In this document: positions 25,250-34,467 of the stretch, piece after piece | Layout of the letters: every line of letters begins with the position of its first letter | How positions within the stretch are numbered: the first letter of the stretch is position 1 | Translations under genes and position numbers: made by a program | Source of the DNA: an uncultured Eubacteriales bacterium | Lineage (GTDB): Bacteria > Bacillota > Clostridia > Lachnospirales > Lachnospiraceae | Assembly (NCBI GenBank): GCA_951800645.1 | Contig: CATOIK010000009.1 | Coordinates: 26,335-90,334, forward strand | DNA: 64,000 bases | Direction: 5' to 3' | Notes under the pieces: model-generated | What the model saw: the letters and a program-made list of their open reading frames with translations, nothing else | Told to the model about the DNA's origin: nothing | The model's database searches: none

Positions 25250-26089
25250 TCAGCCTATCTCCATCACAATGCCGCCGTCTCCGGCGTACATGGTTGCCAC
25301 GCCGGCTGTTTCTGTGATGACAACCTCCTTGTAGGAACCTCTCTTTTCCATTTCCGCCTTTACCTGCAGCGCCCGCTCCGGGCAGTTGCAATGGGCGATA
25401 ATAACCCGTTTCTGTTCCAGATCTGTTTTACCCTTTACAGCAATGTCGCACATCCGGGAGAGGGCTTTGTTAAGTCCCCGCACCTGATCCAGCTTTACGA
25501 TTACGCCCTTTTCTCCGCCCATGATAGGCTTGATATTCAGGGTAGTGGCAAAGAACGCCTGCAGGCCCGTAAGCCGTCCGTTTTTCCGCAGGGTGTCCAG
25601 GGAATCCAAAACAAAGTATACATCCTGCTCATCCCGCAGCTTTAAGACCTGTTCACATACTTCCTCAAAGCCCAGTCCTGCTTCGTATAAATCCAGAATC
25701 TTCAAAGCCAGATTCACCTGGGATGAAGAAGCCCCTTCTGAGTCAATTATCAGAATATTCTTAGAACCATGCTCCTCCTCATACAGCTCTTTTCCCAACA
25801 CTGCGCTGTTGTAGCTTCCGCTTAAATGGCTGGATAAGGTAATGACAAACACATCCTCTTCCTCACACTCCATAGCCTGCTTAAAAGCGTCTGGAGATGG
25901 ACAGGCTGATTTGGGACAGTTTGGGCTGTCTGCCACCATCTGGAGAAACTTTTTCTGGTCAAAGGTTTCATCGTCTATTACCATGGTTTCATCTACCTGA
26001 AGCGTCAGGGGTACAATCTGAAATCTGGGATCTTTCCGCATCTCCTCTGTCAGATCCAGGCAGCTATCACCGATAATTTTAAAACTCAT
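25250..26089 (-). CDS. DegV family fatty-acid-binding protein
   Basis: 279 residues. IIGDSCLDLTEEM at the N-terminus, VITLSSHLSGSYNSA near 88 and SLDTLRKNGRLTG near 160 are the DegV hallmarks. In Firmicutes such proteins (FakB) bind an acyl chain and present it to the FakA kinase for lipid synthesis. ATG 26089 with GGAGGAAAAC is the start; the longer frame to 26134 has no site. No FakA is visible in the window. Confidence 0.92.
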   Translation of the reverse strand: MSFKIIGDSCLDLTEEMRKDPRFQIVPLTLQVDETMVIDDETFDQKKFLQMVADSPNCPKSACPSPDAFKQAMECEEEDVFVITLSSHLSGSYNSAVLGKELYEEEHGSKNILIIDSEGASSSQVNLALKILDLYEAGLGFEEVCEQVLKLRDEQDVYFVLDSLDTLRKNGRLTGLQAFFATTLNIKPIMGGEKGVIVKLDQVRGLNKALSRMCDIAVKGKTDLEQKRVIIAHCNCPERALQVKAEMEKRGSYKEVVITETAGVATMYAGDGGIVMEIG

Positions 26090-26237
26090 AGTTTTCCTCC
26101 CAAAAATACAATCCCTACGAAATGTAGTTTTCATTACTACTTATTATAGCATATATTTTCAGGATTTCAACCAGATACTGCGGAAAATCTGCGTCCTTCA
26201 CCCAGGAAACAACTGGAATTCCACGGTTTTTATGCCT

Positions 26238-27404
26238 TTAAAACCGCTCCGTCTCAAACATCTCCTCCAGCAGCAGCCAGTTGGGCCGGTAAAAATTCAT
26301 CAGCTGCCAGTACCCCACTCCAGAAAAACCCAGTTCCTTTACCAACTGAAACTTGGCATACAGACTTCTTGGATCCTCAAACCAGACTTCATGCTGAATG
26401 CCATACTGCCAATAGCGGAAAAAGGGCGTCTGGGACTGCTCGTCAAACTGAATTTCCACGCCGTGGTCAATGGCCAGCTGGATTGCCTCCAGGCTGTAAA
26501 TGGTTCTGGCTCTGGTCTGTCCCCGCACATAGGGAAGGGGCCAGTCGTAACCGTAATTGGGAATGCCCAGACTTATCTTCTGAGGGGGAATCTCCGTCAC
26601 TGCGTACTCTGCCACCCTCCGCACCATATGAATCGGAGCTACAGCCATAGGCGGCCCCTGGGAATAGCCCCACTCGTAGGTCATCAGCATAGTGCGGTTA
26701 GCCCCTGCCCCTAAAAGCCTGTAATCTATCCCTTCATAGAGAAGCCCCGGCTGATCGGCAGAGGTTTTGGGGGCCAATGCCACAGACACCGGAAATCCCA
26801 ACTGGTTCATCATACCGGTGGCCCGCCTTACAAAGTCTGCAAATGCCAGGCGGTCTCCGGCATCCACATACTCAAAGTCAATATCCAGCCCCTCAAATCC
26901 CCGCGTTATCATCATCTGGCCCAAATTTAAAAGCACCTTCCGCTGCAGGAAAAAATCATTGACCAGAAGATGGACCTGGCTGCTGTGAAACCTGCCGTCC
27001 AGGCCAATAGAGGTCAGAGTCAGCACCGGCCTCACTCCAAAAGCGCGCACTGCCTGGAGCACAGGTTCATCGTCTGCCATAGGCGGAACCAGCTCTCCAT
27101 CTGCCGTAAATCCATAGGAAAACACATAAAAGGCAGTCAAAAAGGGCAGGGTTTCCTGAAGAACCTCCTGCCGGATAAAGGGGTAGCCATAGCCGCTGAC
27201 ATAAAGCGGCCTGCTTCCCGGCTCCACCTGCTGCCCCACTGCACCTGTTCCGTCTCGGAGAATCAGCGCCTGCCCCACTGCCAGCCGGTAAGGATAGGGA
27301 ATCTGATTGTCAAAAATCAGGTTTTCCACCGGGATTCCCGCCCGGCCTGCAATCTCATCCACATTATCACCGGGATTTACCACATAGATTTCCACCCGTT
27401 TCAC
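26238..27404 (-). CDS. LysM plus glycoside hydrolase 18 protein (SleL/YaaH-like)
   Basis: 388 residues: one LysM domain (about 1-50, IYVVNPGDNVDEIAGRAG) and a GH18 barrel. The catalytic DxxDxDxE motif is GLDIDFEYVD (near residue 172), with Glu as proton donor. The arrangement matches B. subtilis YaaH and B. anthracis SleL, which cut spore cortex peptidoglycan at N-acetylglucosamine. There is no signal peptide, as in that family, because the protein is loaded in the mother cell. It suggests a spore-former. Confidence 0.88.
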   Translation of the reverse strand: MKRVEIYVVNPGDNVDEIAGRAGIPVENLIFDNQIPYPYRLAVGQALILRDGTGAVGQQVEPGSRPLYVSGYGYPFIRQEVLQETLPFLTAFYVFSYGFTADGELVPPMADDEPVLQAVRAFGVRPVLTLTSIGLDGRFHSSQVHLLVNDFFLQRKVLLNLGQMMITRGFEGLDIDFEYVDAGDRLAFADFVRRATGMMNQLGFPVSVALAPKTSADQPGLLYEGIDYRLLGAGANRTMLMTYEWGYSQGPPMAVAPIHMVRRVAEYAVTEIPPQKISLGIPNYGYDWPLPYVRGQTRARTIYSLEAIQLAIDHGVEIQFDEQSQTPFFRYWQYGIQHEVWFEDPRSLYAKFQLVKELGFSGVGYWQLMNFYRPNWLLLEEMFETERF

Positions 27405-27502
27405 TTCCCCTTGCCATTCCTGTTTTGGTAAAACCGATTCCTTTCAGTATATGAAAAAGCTTCCTGTTTCGTGCCGGGTTTCACCGCCGTTCTTTCTGAA
27501 TT

Positions 27503-28372
27503 TCAAAAGGCCTGAATGGCGTCAAGCAGCAACTGCAGCGGTTTTGTAATGTACTTCTTTTTGTGATACAGCGCCAGCATCTGATTTTCCAGTCCCGCTG
27601 CCTTTACTTTCACCGGCCGAAGGCGGCCTGCAGCTATGGATTCTTCCACCAGACGGTCAGGAAGTATGGAAATCCCGATTCCAGATTCTGCTGCTTTTAA
27701 CAGGGCAAGGGAATTTACACTCTCCCAGACCGGTTCCGGTTTTGCATTTTCCCGAAGAAGAACACGGTCAAAGGTATCCCGGATTGCACTTCCCGGTTCC
27801 CGCAGCAGCAAAGGATATTGACACAGTTGCCGGATGGAAAGAGTCTGCCTGGAAAGGTCAAAATCAGGAGCGCATACTGCCTTCAACTGATAAGCCCCTA
27901 AAGAAACCGATACAAACTCCCCTTCCGGCGCGGTTCCCTCCCAAAATCCAAGGTCTGCATCTCCATGCCGCAGTATGGTAAGCACCCTGTCAGCACTTGC
28001 AATCTTCACAAAAACCTTCAGCTCCGGGTAATCTTTGTGAAATCTGGAAAGAATTTCCGGAAGCAAGGTTGTAGCGATAGTAATGCTGGATACGATGTGA
28101 AGGGGCGTGTTTTCTTCCAAATGGGGAAGCCGCCGGTCCAGATTTCTGCAGGCAATCAGAATTTCCTGGGCCTCCTCCAGCAAAGAACGGCCGCAGGCTG
28201 TGACTGCAACCCCTTTGGAACGGCGTTCAAACAGAGCGGTTCCCGCCTGGGCCTCCAATTCTGCAACAGCATGAGAAACCGCAGACTGGGTAATATAAAG
28301 TTTCCTGGCCGCTTTTGTAAAGGATCCGGTCTCTGCAATGGCTTCCATAATTTCCAAATATCGAATATTCAT
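27503..28372 (-). CDS. LysR-family transcriptional regulator beside chromate transporter genes
   Basis: 289 residues with N-terminal helix-turn-helix (GSFTKAARKLYITQSAVSHA) and effector domain. It is divergent from the chrA pair with a 118-base shared region, so it probably controls that pair. The effector is unknown. It is not closely related to the three LysR proteins of the diacid locus. Confidence 0.9.
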   Translation of the reverse strand: MNIRYLEIMEAIAETGSFTKAARKLYITQSAVSHAVAELEAQAGTALFERRSKGVAVTACGRSLLEEAQEILIACRNLDRRLPHLEENTPLHIVSSITIATTLLPEILSRFHKDYPELKVFVKIASADRVLTILRHGDADLGFWEGTAPEGEFVSVSLGAYQLKAVCAPDFDLSRQTLSIRQLCQYPLLLREPGSAIRDTFDRVLLRENAKPEPVWESVNSLALLKAAESGIGISILPDRLVEESIAAGRLRPVKVKAAGLENQMLALYHKKKYITKPLQLLLDAIQAF

Positions 28373-28424
28373 ATTCCCTCCAATGACATGAGTAAAAACG
28401 ATTGCTTTAACAAAATAATATCAT

Positions 28425-28453
28425 TTTACGGATTGCTCCACAAGTGCTATACT
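28425..28453 (+). promoter_or_regulatory. promoter of the chromate transporter pair
   Basis: TTTACG (28425-28430), 17 bases, TATACT (28448-28453), followed by an AAAAAGGAG ribosome site before ATG 28491. It lies in the region shared with the divergent LysR gene. Confidence 0.6.
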
Positions 28454-28490
28454 AAAATACGCCGTACAAAAAATAAAAAGGAGAATCCCA

Positions 28491-29057
28491 ATGAAACAGC
28501 GTGCAAAACTATATCTATGGCTTTTTGCCGTCAATCTTTTTATAAGCGCCTTTACCTTTGGAGGCGGCTATCTGGTAGTGCCTATGGTACGCCGGTATTT
28601 TGTCTGGAAAAAACAGTATTTCTCAGAAGATGAGCTTATGAGTATGGCTGCAGTTTCCCAGTCATCTCCTGGGGCTATTGCCATCAATCTGTCGGCCCTG
28701 GCAGGGTATCATGTGGCCGGATTTACAGGCGTTTTGATCAGCTGCATCGCAGCCATTCTTCCGCCCCTGTTTATTCTCAGTATCGTGTCTGCTTTTTATG
28801 AAATGTTCATCACCAATGCCATTGTAGCTGCGGTGCTGAAGGGAATGGAAGCAGGAGTGGCTGCCCTGATGATAGATCTGGTTGTGGATATGTGCGCCAT
28901 GATTATGAAAGAGCAGTCTATCTTTCTCTCTGCAATGATTCCCCTTGCCTTTCTGGGCAACTTTGTTCTGCACATCAATGCAGTCTATATTTTGATTGCC
29001 TGTTGTCTCTTTTGCATTGGGAAAACGCTCTGGAACAGAAAGAAGGAAGACGCATGA
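28491..29057 (+). CDS. chrA: chromate transporter family protein, first half-size subunit
   Basis: 188 residues with about six membrane helices. FTFGGGYLVVPMVRRYFV, and SQSSPGAIAINLSALAGYHVAG seen in parts near 55-75, are the CHR domain motifs. Short CHR proteins act as pairs with opposite membrane orientation and export chromate or related oxyanions. The stop overlaps the start of the second subunit by four bases (ATGA), a sign of coupled translation. Confidence 0.92.
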   Translation: MKQRAKLYLWLFAVNLFISAFTFGGGYLVVPMVRRYFVWKKQYFSEDELMSMAAVSQSSPGAIAINLSALAGYHVAGFTGVLISCIAAILPPLFILSIVSAFYEMFITNAIVAAVLKGMEAGVAALMIDLVVDMCAMIMKEQSIFLSAMIPLAFLGNFVLHINAVYILIACCLFCIGKTLWNRKKEDA

Positions 29058-29620
29058 ATATCATTATTACTTTGTTTTGGACATTTTTAAAGATTGGCCT
29101 GTTCAGTATCGGAGGAGGTTATGCGATTATTCCTCTCATTCGGGAACAGGTGGTGAACCATTTGGGCTGGATCAGCTCTAAGATGTTTACCGATATTATT
29201 ACCATTTCCCAGATGACGCCAGGCCCCCTGGCAGTGAACACCTCCACCTTTGTGGGGCTTCAGGTTGCAGGCATTGCCGGAGCAGTTACAGCTACTGTCG
29301 GCTGCGTGCTCTGCGGCGTTCTGATCAGTCTGTTCTTATATCGGTTTTTCCAAAAACACGGAGATTCCCGGTATGTGTTTGAAGTGCTGAAGGGCTTGAA
29401 ATCTGCTTCCCTGGGCCTCATCATCTCTGCGGCAGCAACCATCATTATGCTTGCATTCTGGGGAACTGAGACCTTAAAAGCAGAACAGATTTTCTCCCTT
29501 TTAAACCGAACCGCTCTCCTGATCTTCTGCATCGTGCTTTTTGTACTGCGTAAATGGAAGCTGAACCCGATTTTGATCATGACTGCAAGCGGAGCGGCAG
29601 GACTGCTTTTCTACCTGTAA
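29054..29620 (+). CDS. chrA: chromate transporter family protein, second half-size subunit
   Basis: 188 residues, about six helices, CHR motifs FSIGGGYAIIPLIREQVV and SQMTPGPLAVNTSTFVG. The start is ATG 29054, overlapping the first subunit; a longer frame from 28892 lies inside that gene and is rejected. In Clostridia these pairs are common and may carry other oxyanions than chromate. Confidence 0.92.
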   Translation: MNIIITLFWTFLKIGLFSIGGGYAIIPLIREQVVNHLGWISSKMFTDIITISQMTPGPLAVNTSTFVGLQVAGIAGAVTATVGCVLCGVLISLFLYRFFQKHGDSRYVFEVLKGLKSASLGLIISAAATIIMLAFWGTETLKAEQIFSLLNRTALLIFCIVLFVLRKWKLNPILIMTASGAAGLLFYL

Positions 29621-29641
29621 TTTTTATCACAACACCAGCAA

Positions 29642-29685
29642 GAGGCTGTTGGAAAATGCGCGCAGTTACATTTCCCAACAGCCTC
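29642..29685. terminator. hairpin between chrA and htpG
   Basis: GAGGCTGTTGG pairs with CCAACAGCCTC, extended by AAATG/CATTT. It lies between the convergent chrA and htpG genes. The T-tract is weak on both sides, so efficiency is uncertain. Confidence 0.6.
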
Positions 29686-29700
29686 CGCCAATCTCTCTTT

Positions 29701-31701
29701 TTATTCTGCCATCATCAGCATAATCTCGTTGCTCCGCGCAATAAACTTCGTCATCCGCTCCGGAGTCAAAGTACCGTGAGCCAGCAGGGCCAAATCATAA
29801 AGCTGCTCACAGATTTTAGAGGTATTCTCTCCGTCCTTATGAGCCAGTACATACTGAACCAGCTTATTGTTGGCGTTTAATACCAGGGTCTGGCCCATGC
29901 CGCCGAACATGGATGGATCCATACCGTACATATTGTACATCTTCATCATATCCTGCATTCTGCGGCTCTCCTCAGACACAGTCAGCACAGAAGACAGAGA
30001 CGCGTCTTTTAACTTTTCCACCTTTACTTCCAGCTTATCGCTGTTCAGCGCTTTCTTAAAGGTTTCCTTCAAAGCTTCTGCGTTATTCTTAAACTCCTCG
30101 TCGTTCTCGTCCACCGCCTCTTTGAAGGTGTCGTTTAAATCTGCGTCAATCCGCAGGAATTTAAGGTTTTCATTCTTCTGCTCCAGATGGCCGATAAACG
30201 GACTGTCAATGCTGTGGGGCAGAATCACTGCGTCTAAGCCTTCTGCCTTAAACATGTTGATATACTGGCTCTGCTCCTTTTCATCTGTCACATAGAAAAT
30301 GGTGTTTTCGTGCTTCTCCCTGTTCTCCTCCAGGCAGTCCTTGAGGGTCAGATACTTACCATCCAGGTTTTTAAAGAGAATGTAGTCGTTCATCTTCTCT
30401 GCAAATTTCTCGTCCTTTAAGCAGCCGAACTTGATAAAGGGAGCAATATCATCCCAGTATTTCTCATAATTCTCCCGGTCAGTCTTGCACATACCGGTCA
30501 GCTTGTCCGCCACCTTCTTGGTGATGTAGTCGGAAATCTTCTTCACGAAGCCATCGTTCTGCAGGGCGCTTCTGGATACATTTAACGGCAGATCCGGGCA
30601 GTCGATAGTGCCCTTTAACAGCATCAAAAATTCCGGAATTACTTCCTTGATATTGTCTGCAATAAATACCTGGTTGTTGTAAAGCTTAATGGTTCCCTCG
30701 ATGGAATCGTACTCGGTGTTAATCTTGGGAAAGTACAGGATACCCTTTAAGTTAAAAGGATAGTCCATGTTCAAATGAATCCAGAACAGGGGTTCCTTGT
30801 AATCCATAAATACCTTCCGGTAAAAGGCGCGGTATTCTTCCTCCGTGCACTCGTTGGGATGCTTGTTCCACAGAGGGGTAACATCGTTTAATGCCGCCGG
30901 ACGCTTTAAGATTTTGTAGCGTTCTTTGGACGGCTCAATCTCAACCGTCTCCTTTTCGCCATTCTCGTTTTCCTTTTCCTCGGTCTTAGCCGGCTCCACC
31001 ACTGTCTCTACGATGGTATCCTTTTCTGTCAGCTCTTCCTTATCAATGGTCTCATACTGAGGCTCTGCTTTTGCATTGTCTAAAAAAATCGGCACCGGCA
31101 TAAAGGAACAGTATTTGTCCAACACCTCTCTGGCCCTGTACTCGTTGGAAAACTCGTAGCTGTCCTCGTTTAAGTACAGGGTGATGGCGGTTCCCTGGCT
31201 CTCCTTCTCTCCGTCCTTCATGGTAAAGGTCAGTCCGCCGTCAGACTCCCAGTGGACCGGAGTGCTGCCATCCTTATAGGATAAGGTGTCAATAGTCACC
31301 TTGTCTGCCACCATAAATGCAGAATAAAAGCCCAGTCCGAAATGACCGATAATCTGGTCCTCATTGGCCTTGTCTTTGTACTTCTCCAGGAAATCCTGGG
31401 CGCCGGAAAATGCAATCTGGTTAATGTACTCCTCTACCTCGTCTGCAGTCATACCCAGGCCGTTGTCTGTCACCTGGATGGTCTTTTCCTCCGGATTTAC
31501 AGTTACCTGAATCTTGTACTCCATATCCTCCGGCCGCTGATACTCTCCCATCAGCTCCAGTTTTTTCAGTTTGGTGATGGCGTCGCATCCGTTGGACACC
31601 AGCTCTCTGTAGAAAATGTCGTGGTCGGAATACAGCCACTTTTTGATAATCGGGAATATGTTTTCACTGTTGATGGATAGGTTTCCTGTTCTGCTGCTCA
31701 T
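29701..31701 (-). CDS. htpG: molecular chaperone HtpG (bacterial Hsp90)
   Basis: 666 residues, the ATP-dependent Hsp90 chaperone. N-terminal GHKL ATPase: YRELVSNGCDAITKL holds the catalytic Glu-Asn pair, DNGLGMT binds nucleotide, GHFGLGFYSAFMVADKV is the lid region. Middle domain NVSRSALQND carries the catalytic Arg loop. An acidic insert at about 235-265 makes it slightly longer than E. coli HtpG. Promoter 31771-31799 and a perfect CIRCE element 31807-31833 upstream imply HrcA control. Confidence 0.96.
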   Translation of the reverse strand: MSSRTGNLSINSENIFPIIKKWLYSDHDIFYRELVSNGCDAITKLKKLELMGEYQRPEDMEYKIQVTVNPEEKTIQVTDNGLGMTADEVEEYINQIAFSGAQDFLEKYKDKANEDQIIGHFGLGFYSAFMVADKVTIDTLSYKDGSTPVHWESDGGLTFTMKDGEKESQGTAITLYLNEDSYEFSNEYRAREVLDKYCSFMPVPIFLDNAKAEPQYETIDKEELTEKDTIVETVVEPAKTEEKENENGEKETVEIEPSKERYKILKRPAALNDVTPLWNKHPNECTEEEYRAFYRKVFMDYKEPLFWIHLNMDYPFNLKGILYFPKINTEYDSIEGTIKLYNNQVFIADNIKEVIPEFLMLLKGTIDCPDLPLNVSRSALQNDGFVKKISDYITKKVADKLTGMCKTDRENYEKYWDDIAPFIKFGCLKDEKFAEKMNDYILFKNLDGKYLTLKDCLEENREKHENTIFYVTDEKEQSQYINMFKAEGLDAVILPHSIDSPFIGHLEQKNENLKFLRIDADLNDTFKEAVDENDEEFKNNAEALKETFKKALNSDKLEVKVEKLKDASLSSVLTVSEESRRMQDMMKMYNMYGMDPSMFGGMGQTLVLNANNKLVQYVLAHKDGENTSKICEQLYDLALLAHGTLTPERMTKFIARSNEIMLMMAE

Positions 31702-31770
31702 GTAACATCGCTCCTTTTTTTAATATCATCGCATCTGCATCCCGCCGCAATACGGAACGCTCTGAACTTT

Positions 31771-31799
31771 ATTTTAATACTCCATTCTGCAAATGTCAA
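31771..31799 (-). promoter_or_regulatory. sigma-A promoter of htpG
   Basis: On the minus strand TTGACA (31794-31799), 17 bases, TAAAAT (31771-31776). The start of transcription should be near 31764, leaving a leader of about 60 bases. Confidence 0.75.
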
Positions 31800-31806
31800 C
31801 AAATTT

Positions 31807-31833
31807 TTAGCACTCATTTTAGCCGAGTGCTAA
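31807..31833. promoter_or_regulatory. CIRCE element (HrcA operator)
   Basis: TTAGCACTC, a 9-base spacer, GAGTGCTAA: an exact match to the CIRCE consensus. It lies 7 bases upstream of the htpG -35 box rather than at the transcript start. HrcA bound here should repress htpG until heat or misfolding stress. It is about 70 bases from the rightward promoter at 31906 and could affect that gene too. Confidence 0.9.
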
Positions 31834-31905
31834 CAAGCCAGAATAAAGCATCCAGTTTCCATAAACGATCAAGGCCGGTTTAATAAAATCGTAAGGCAAT
31901 TACTG

Positions 31906-31934
31906 TTGTAAGCCGTCTGGTTGTGCGGTATACT
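31906..31934 (+). promoter_or_regulatory. promoter of the secreted DUF6612-like gene
   Basis: TTGTAA (31906-31911), 17 bases, TATACT (31929-31934), then AAAGGAGGG before ATG 31973. Confidence 0.6.
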
Positions 31935-31972
31935 TTTCCTATACAAATTTACTGTTTTAAAGGAGGGTTCAC

Positions 31973-32845
31973 ATGAAAAACATATTAAAAACAACACTTC
32001 TTACGGCAGCGCTTTCTGCAGGGATGGCATTGTCTGCCATGGCAGCAGAAACCCCTGGAAAAACATGGGAAGATGTAAAAAACAGCGAAGATCCCATGGA
32101 GATCATCCAGGTGGTTGAAAACCTGAACAAAGATGTCAACGGCATAGATACAGATTACCTGATGAATATGACCCTTCGTTTTGGAGAAGAAAGCATTCCC
32201 ATGTATACCACAGGAAATGTCAAAATCCAGGACGCCAATAACGAGGCCATGAAACTGGTTATGACCATGAATATGAATGCCATGGGGGAAAACCAGTCTA
32301 TCACCGCCTTCTACACCGACGGCTGGTACTACTATGACATGGGAGAAAATGGAAAGTACAAGCTGGAAATGAACTATGTGAGTGCGCTTCAGAGTACCCA
32401 GACAGCTGCAATGAATCAGAGCGGCCTTTCCTATATCACAGACGCTTCTGTTGAAAGAAACGGAGAGCTTACCACTATTTACTTCTCCATGGACGGCGCA
32501 GCCATGACAGACCTGGTAAACAAGGTTCTGGCCCAGACCTCAGGCGCCGGTAATGTGGTAAACGGCCCCGGCGTAGAAAGCCAAGCTGCAGGCCTTGGCA
32601 TGAACATCGGCGAATGCAAAGGCGAATACACCCTGGATGCAAACGGAAACATCATTCAGCAGCGGATACTGATGAATGCAGACATGTCCGTGGATGAGCT
32701 TACCATGGGTTATGAAATCTTCATGGAAATGAACATCAAGGCTATAGGAGATTCCGTAGTGGTAACCGTTCCTTCCACAGAAGGATTTCCTACTATGGAA
32801 GAATATTTACAGCAGATACTGGCAGAAAGCGGAGCTGCCGCATAA
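31973..32845 (+). CDS. secreted protein, DUF6612/LppX-like
   Basis: 290 residues. A signal peptide (about 1-25) ends in ALSAMA-AE, a type I cleavage site with no lipobox Cys. The mature part has repeated Met-rich beta-type strands (TLRFGEESIPMYTTGNVK, MNAMGENQSITAFYTDGWYYYDMG) typical of DUF6612/LppX-LprG-like curved beta-sheet proteins, some of which bind lipid. The function is unknown. Strong AAAGGAGGG ribosome site; a monocistronic unit ended by the hairpin at 32859. Confidence 0.75.
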   Translation: MKNILKTTLLTAALSAGMALSAMAAETPGKTWEDVKNSEDPMEIIQVVENLNKDVNGIDTDYLMNMTLRFGEESIPMYTTGNVKIQDANNEAMKLVMTMNMNAMGENQSITAFYTDGWYYYDMGENGKYKLEMNYVSALQSTQTAAMNQSGLSYITDASVERNGELTTIYFSMDGAAMTDLVNKVLAQTSGAGNVVNGPGVESQAAGLGMNIGECKGEYTLDANGNIIQQRILMNADMSVDELTMGYEIFMEMNIKAIGDSVVVTVPSTEGFPTMEEYLQQILAESGAAA

Positions 32846-32858
32846 CAGGCGCAGCGAA

Positions 32859-32911
32859 GGGGCTGCCGCAAATACAGCAGGAAATGCTCCACTGTATTTT
32901 GCGGCAGCCCC
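32859..32911. terminator. strong terminator after the DUF6612-like gene
   Basis: GGGGCTGCCGCAAATACAG (32859-32877) pairs with CTGTATTTTGCGGCAGCCCC (32892-32911), with one G-T wobble/bulge. It is followed by GCTTTGTTCTT and also faces the convergent DUF5721 gene. Confidence 0.8.
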
Positions 32912-32950
32912 GCTTTGTTCTTCATGCTTTATAAAACAAACACATCGGAA

Positions 32951-33448
32951 TCAGTCTTCCACAAACGGAATCTTCCTGTCTTTAAAGTACAGCCGGGCGG
33001 CCTCGTCCCATTCGTACTCAATCTGTTTATCCAGAGTAAATACATGCAGAGATGTGCCGGTTACACAGTGGAGCACATTGTTTTCGTACCGCACATTCAT
33101 GTAAAGTCCGGCAATCTGTTCCACTGTAAATTCCAACTGGGCGTTTTTCAGGAATTCCTCCACATCGTCCGGCGGCAGCTGCAGGGTAATCTGAAAGCTT
33201 TCCGGCAGCTTCTTTCCTTTAATCAGAGAATAACAGAAGGGCTTTAAGGTCTTCCAGGAAGAAAGCTCCTCAATCTTGTTTTCCTCCAGCTCCCGCTCCG
33301 AATAATAGCCCTGGCGAATCCGCCCGTCAATGTGAAAGGTGTTGAAGGTGACAATATTTGCCTCCCGCACCAGCCATCCGTCAAAGGTATCTCCCACAAA
33401 AAGCCCCGCCGTAAAATGTTTCAAATCCTCCATCCTCAGTGCAACCAT
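32951..33448 (-). CDS. DUF5721 family protein
   Basis: 165 residues. The opening region (TAGLFVGDTFDGWLVREA, then TFNTFHIDGRI) matches the DUF5721 family found mainly in Lachnospiraceae, recognised from memory. No catalytic motif, signal or membrane segment. GGGGAGAG precedes ATG 33448. It follows the PrsA-like gene by 22 bases and is probably cotranscribed. Function unknown. Confidence 0.7.
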   Translation of the reverse strand: MVALRMEDLKHFTAGLFVGDTFDGWLVREANIVTFNTFHIDGRIRQGYYSERELEENKIEELSSWKTLKPFCYSLIKGKKLPESFQITLQLPPDDVEEFLKNAQLEFTVEQIAGLYMNVRYENNVLHCVTGTSLHVFTLDKQIEYEWDEAARLYFKDRKIPFVED

Positions 33449-33470
33449 TGTACTCTCCCCATCCTGCTCT

Positions 33471-34439
33471 CTATTGTTCCATCACTTCCTGATACCGCTC
33501 AAAAAAATCTGTAGTAGTAGAACCGCCGTGCTCCGCCAGCGATACGGTCTCCCAAAGTTCCCCGCCGACTTCCACCGGATGCTCTGCAGCAAAGGTATCG
33601 TAAATCTGCCGGAAGGCCTGATCTTTCCGCTGAACAGCCAGCCTCTCCTTCCGCTCCAAAGTAGCTTCTTCGTCGTACTCGTCAACACATTTCACTACAT
33701 ACCATTTTCCCTCATAGGAAAAGGGCTGGCTGATACTTCCCTCTGTCAGGGCAAATACCGGTTCCTCATAAGCGGCGCCCCGCTCGCTCCTCCCTACGGA
33801 AACCTGAATCTCCGGGTTTTCCGATACAGACCTGGCAACAGAAGAAAAGGACGCCCCTTCTGCAGTTGCCTGGGCATAGGCCGCCTCTGCCTGCGCCTCA
33901 TCGCTGACCTGAATCTCCTGCACAGTAATGACCTTGGCCTCGCTGTCGCTGATCTCCAGGTTTACATCCTTCGTCAGCTCGTCCACCAGCCGGTTAGCCA
34001 CATGGTATTCCTCATACATCTGATACACATCATCTTCTCCCGCCTGAATATAAGCCTTGTCCTCTTTTGTCAGAGAATCGTAAAAGCTCTGGGATAACGC
34101 CTTTAGCTGTTCCTTTTCCTGGCTGGTCAGCCGGACATTCTGCTCCTGGGCCAAAAGATTCATGGTCTTTAACTGGGTTAAAAAGCTTTTGATTTCTCCC
34201 AGCAGATAGGTCTGGAAGTTGGTTCCATCTTCCTTCACCGGCACCTGCCAGATCTGGTCTGTATATACTTTTCGGTAGCGGTTTCCCTCTGTGGCAATAA
34301 CCAGCATGGTCTGAGCGTCAGTATAACCATCTTCTCCCCGCACCTCAGACACAAGCGGAAAACTGCCGCCGCAGGCCGCTGCGTTCAGCGCAAGAGCTGC
34401 CGCCAGGACAAACGCCCCGATTCCTGTTCTTATTTTCAT
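33471..34439 (-). CDS. lipoprotein peptidyl-prolyl isomerase, PrsA/SurA-like
   Basis: 322 residues. Lipoprotein signal with lipobox LNAAAC (Cys23) and GGS after it. A helical SurA-type N-domain (about 75-165) precedes a parvulin-like rotamase domain (about 170-285: ITVQEIQVS, ASFSSVARSVSENPE, PVFALTEGSISQPF). Such proteins fold exported proteins at the outer face of the membrane. A 21-bp palindrome lies in the leader at 34468-34488. The gene precedes DUF5721 on the same transcript. Confidence 0.8.
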   Translation of the reverse strand: MKIRTGIGAFVLAAALALNAAACGGSFPLVSEVRGEDGYTDAQTMLVIATEGNRYRKVYTDQIWQVPVKEDGTNFQTYLLGEIKSFLTQLKTMNLLAQEQNVRLTSQEKEQLKALSQSFYDSLTKEDKAYIQAGEDDVYQMYEEYHVANRLVDELTKDVNLEISDSEAKVITVQEIQVSDEAQAEAAYAQATAEGASFSSVARSVSENPEIQVSVGRSERGAAYEEPVFALTEGSISQPFSYEGKWYVVKCVDEYDEEATLERKERLAVQRKDQAFRQIYDTFAAEHPVEVGGELWETVSLAEHGGSTTTDFFERYQEVMEQ

Positions 34440-34467
34440 CTATATAAACTCCTAAAGAGAAATTTGG

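Noticed and set aside
31807..31833. Terminator hairpin between htpG and the secreted protein
   Set aside because: The inverted repeat is exactly CIRCE and the genes are divergent, so no transcript ends there.
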